Assembly: GCA_023392205.1 (NCBI GenBank) | Contig: JAEVZN010000230.1 | Span: 1-6,716 of the forward strand | Direction: 5' to 3' | DNA length: 6,716 bases | Source: Pseudomonadota bacterium | GTDB lineage: Bacteria > Pseudomonadota > Alphaproteobacteria > Rhizobiales > Xanthobacteraceae | Shown here: piece by piece, positions 5,628 to 6,716 of the stretch | Layout of the letters: each line of letters begins with the position of its first letter | Position numbering within the stretch: position 1 is the first letter of the stretch | Translations under genes and position numbers: made by a program | The notes under the pieces: model-generated | Database searches by the model: none | Told to the model about the DNA's origin: nothing | The model's input: the letters and a program-made list of their open reading frames with translations, nothing else

Positions 5628-6193
5628 CGCGCACGCGCAGCCGCAGCGTTGATCTGCATCTGGACGATCTCCTGCCCTATCTCATGAACCGGCTGATCGC
5701 CCGGATGAACCAGAATCTCGCGGATGCCCTGCGCGAACGCGGCTTCACGTTTCAGGACTGGCGGATTCTGGCGGTGCTCGCCGCGCATGAAGGCGCCAAT
5801 CTGACCGAACTGGCCGAGGCGTCCGTCATCCCGCAACCGAGCGTCAGCCGGCTGATCGCCAATCTCGGACGCCGCGGCTATGTCGAGCGCCGTTCCGTCC
5901 ATAGCGATTCCCGTGTGGTGCGCATTTTGCTCACCGCGAAGGGCCGCGCCGTCTATCGCAAGATGCTACCGCTTGCGCTCGACGAATATCGTGCTGCCAC
6001 CAAAGGATTCAGTGCAACGGAATCCGAGGCATTGCGGCGCGCGCTTCTGCGCATGATGGAAAACCGCAAGGTCCGGCTCCTGCCGCAGGGCGCATCCGGA
6101 TCACCAGCCAGAGCCACCGCCGCCGCCGCCGCCGCCACCCGACGATCCGCCGCCGGACGATCCGCCGCCGCTGCGGGATCCGGGCGGAGATGA
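5624..6193 (+). CDS. MarR-family winged-helix transcriptional regulator with an Ala/Arg-rich C-terminal extension
   Basis: This 189-aa protein is a predicted dimeric DNA-binding repressor that responds to small, often aromatic, acids. Residues 42-100 form the winged helix: FTFQDWRILAVLA, then LTELAEASVIPQPSVSRLIANLGRRGYVERR (60-90) with the recognition helix near 71-82, then the wing HSDSRVVRILLTAKG (93-107) with the family Asp-x-Arg at 95-97. Helices at 12-40 and 110-150 would make the dimer interface. The fold should end near residue 150-155. Residues 160-189 (Ala, Arg and Ser only, plus G, P and T) are an extra tail encoded antisense to the neighbouring gene's Gly/Ser tail. The start overlaps the dctM stop (ATGA), so it is translationally coupled and part of the TRAP operon. 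Its likely target is the inverted repeat at 1610-1631, with autoregulation through the operon. The effector is unknown. Confidence 0.93.
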   Translation: MTRTRSRSVDLHLDDLLPYLMNRLIARMNQNLADALRERGFTFQDWRILAVLAAHEGANLTELAEASVIPQPSVSRLIANLGRRGYVERRSVHSDSRVVRILLTAKGRAVYRKMLPLALDEYRAATKGFSATESEALRRALLRMMENRKVRLLPQGASGSPARATAAAAAATRRSAAGRSAAAAGSGRR

Positions 6194-6716
6194 CGCGGAC
6201 GCGACCGTACTCGCGAGCGTAGCGCCGATCCTGTTCGCAAACCCGCTCGGATCCTTGGCCAGATTGCGGCTGCCGGAATACCAGGCGGCAGTCGCGGCGC
6301 CGCTCGCCGCGGCCGCCGCCAGTACGCCGGCAAAACGCTCCGCCCACCTGTTTTCGACATCAAGGGCGACGGCATAGGGCAGATAGCGCTCGAACAATTG
6401 CGGCGTCTTCTCCGGCGGGTGCAGATAATCCAGCCGCTCTTCTTCCGCGACGCCGAGATATTGTTTGAAGCCTTCGATCTCATCCATGATCTTGCGACCG
6501 GCAGGCGTCGGCGCTTTCAGCAGAAACATGAACAGCACGATCAGCGGCGCGGACAGCGCGGGAATGAGCAAAATCAATGCAAGCACGGGCGACGCCGTAT
6601 GCGTGAACAGCATCAGCACACCGGCGCCTGCGAACACACCGGCAAAACCGATCCCGAGCACGGACAACAGGAAGCCGGAGCGCCCGAGCACCAGACCCAT
6701 CAGGAATGCAAACACG
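6101..6716 (-). CDS. DUF2207-type membrane protein, C-terminal part (5' end off the right edge)
   Basis: The minus-strand frame is open from the window edge to a TGA at 6103-6101, giving about 204 codons. A GTG at 6715-6713 is probably internal rather than the true start, because DUF2207 proteins are usually about 600 aa. Two adjacent membrane segments (about 3-37 and 42-66) are followed by the typical cytoplasmic segment: GRKIMDEIEGFKQYLGVAEEERLDYLHPPEKTPQLFERYLPYAVALDVENRWAERF (about 73-128). A small hydrophobic/Ala stretch (129-144) precedes a Gly/Ser-rich tail ending GGGSGW, also typical of the family. The molecular function of the family is not established. It converges on the MarR gene and overlaps it by 93 bp, with no terminator between them. 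It is probably functionally unrelated to the TRAP system. Family recognition is from memory of the conserved block, not a search. Confidence 0.85.
   Translation of the reverse strand, partial: VFAFLMGLVLGRSGFLLSVLGIGFAGVFAGAGVLMLFTHTASPVLALILLIPALSAPLIVLFMFLLKAPTPAGRKIMDEIEGFKQYLGVAEEERLDYLHPPEKTPQLFERYLPYAVALDVENRWAERFAGVLAAAAASGAATAAWYSGSRNLAKDPSGFANRIGATLASTVASASSPPGSRSGGGSSGGGSSGGGGGGGGGSGW

Noticed and set aside
6115..6180. Tandem repeat or microsatellite in the GCC/GGC-rich stretch
   Set aside because: It is explained by the Gly/Ser codons of the DUF2207 tail; the repeats are short and imperfect, so no separate repeat element is called, although slippage here is possible.
6713..6715. 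GTG as the true start of the DUF2207-type gene
   Set aside because: The family is about three times longer and the frame is open to the window edge, so this codon is most likely internal.

Overview
The window (about 6.7 kb, GC-rich) looks like chromosomal DNA of an alphaproteobacterium, most likely a Hyphomicrobiales (Rhizobiales) member. This rests on codon use and on recalled resemblance of the proteins, since no database search was possible. Genes are tightly packed: the longest stretches without a gene are 114, 108 and 76 bases. No RNA genes, insertion sequences, CRISPR arrays or signs of recent transfer were seen.

Layout. Bases 1-1546 (minus strand) hold the N-terminal 515 codons of a TPP-dependent, IorA-like aryl-2-oxoacid (indolepyruvate):ferredoxin oxidoreductase, running off the left edge. 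A 114-bp intergenic region follows, with a perfect AT-rich inverted repeat (1610-1631) and two candidate promoters facing each other across the same 33 bp. From 1661 a plus-strand operon encodes a complete TRAP transporter with an unusual composition: two paralogous periplasmic binding proteins (dctP1 1661-2629 and dctP2 2738-3715, about 77% identical as mature proteins), one small membrane subunit (dctQ 3792-4304), one large membrane subunit (dctM 4308-5627), and a MarR-family regulator (5624-6193) whose start overlaps the dctM stop. The right end carries the C-terminal part of a convergent minus-strand gene for a DUF2207-type membrane protein (6101-6716). Its Gly/Ser-rich tail is encoded antisense to the last 30 codons of the MarR gene.

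Working model (inference). The MarR protein binds the inverted repeat between iorA and dctP1 and controls both the transporter and the oxidoreductase in response to the imported acid or a breakdown product. The two binding proteins probably deliver related acids, plausibly aromatic or 2-oxo acids, to one shared DctQM permease. The IorA-like enzyme, with a partner subunit outside the window, would oxidatively decarboxylate the 2-oxo acid to an acyl-CoA. The most notable observations are the double binding protein with a modified ligand-site motif, the compact divergent control region, and the antisense overlap that gives the regulator an Ala/Arg-rich tail.
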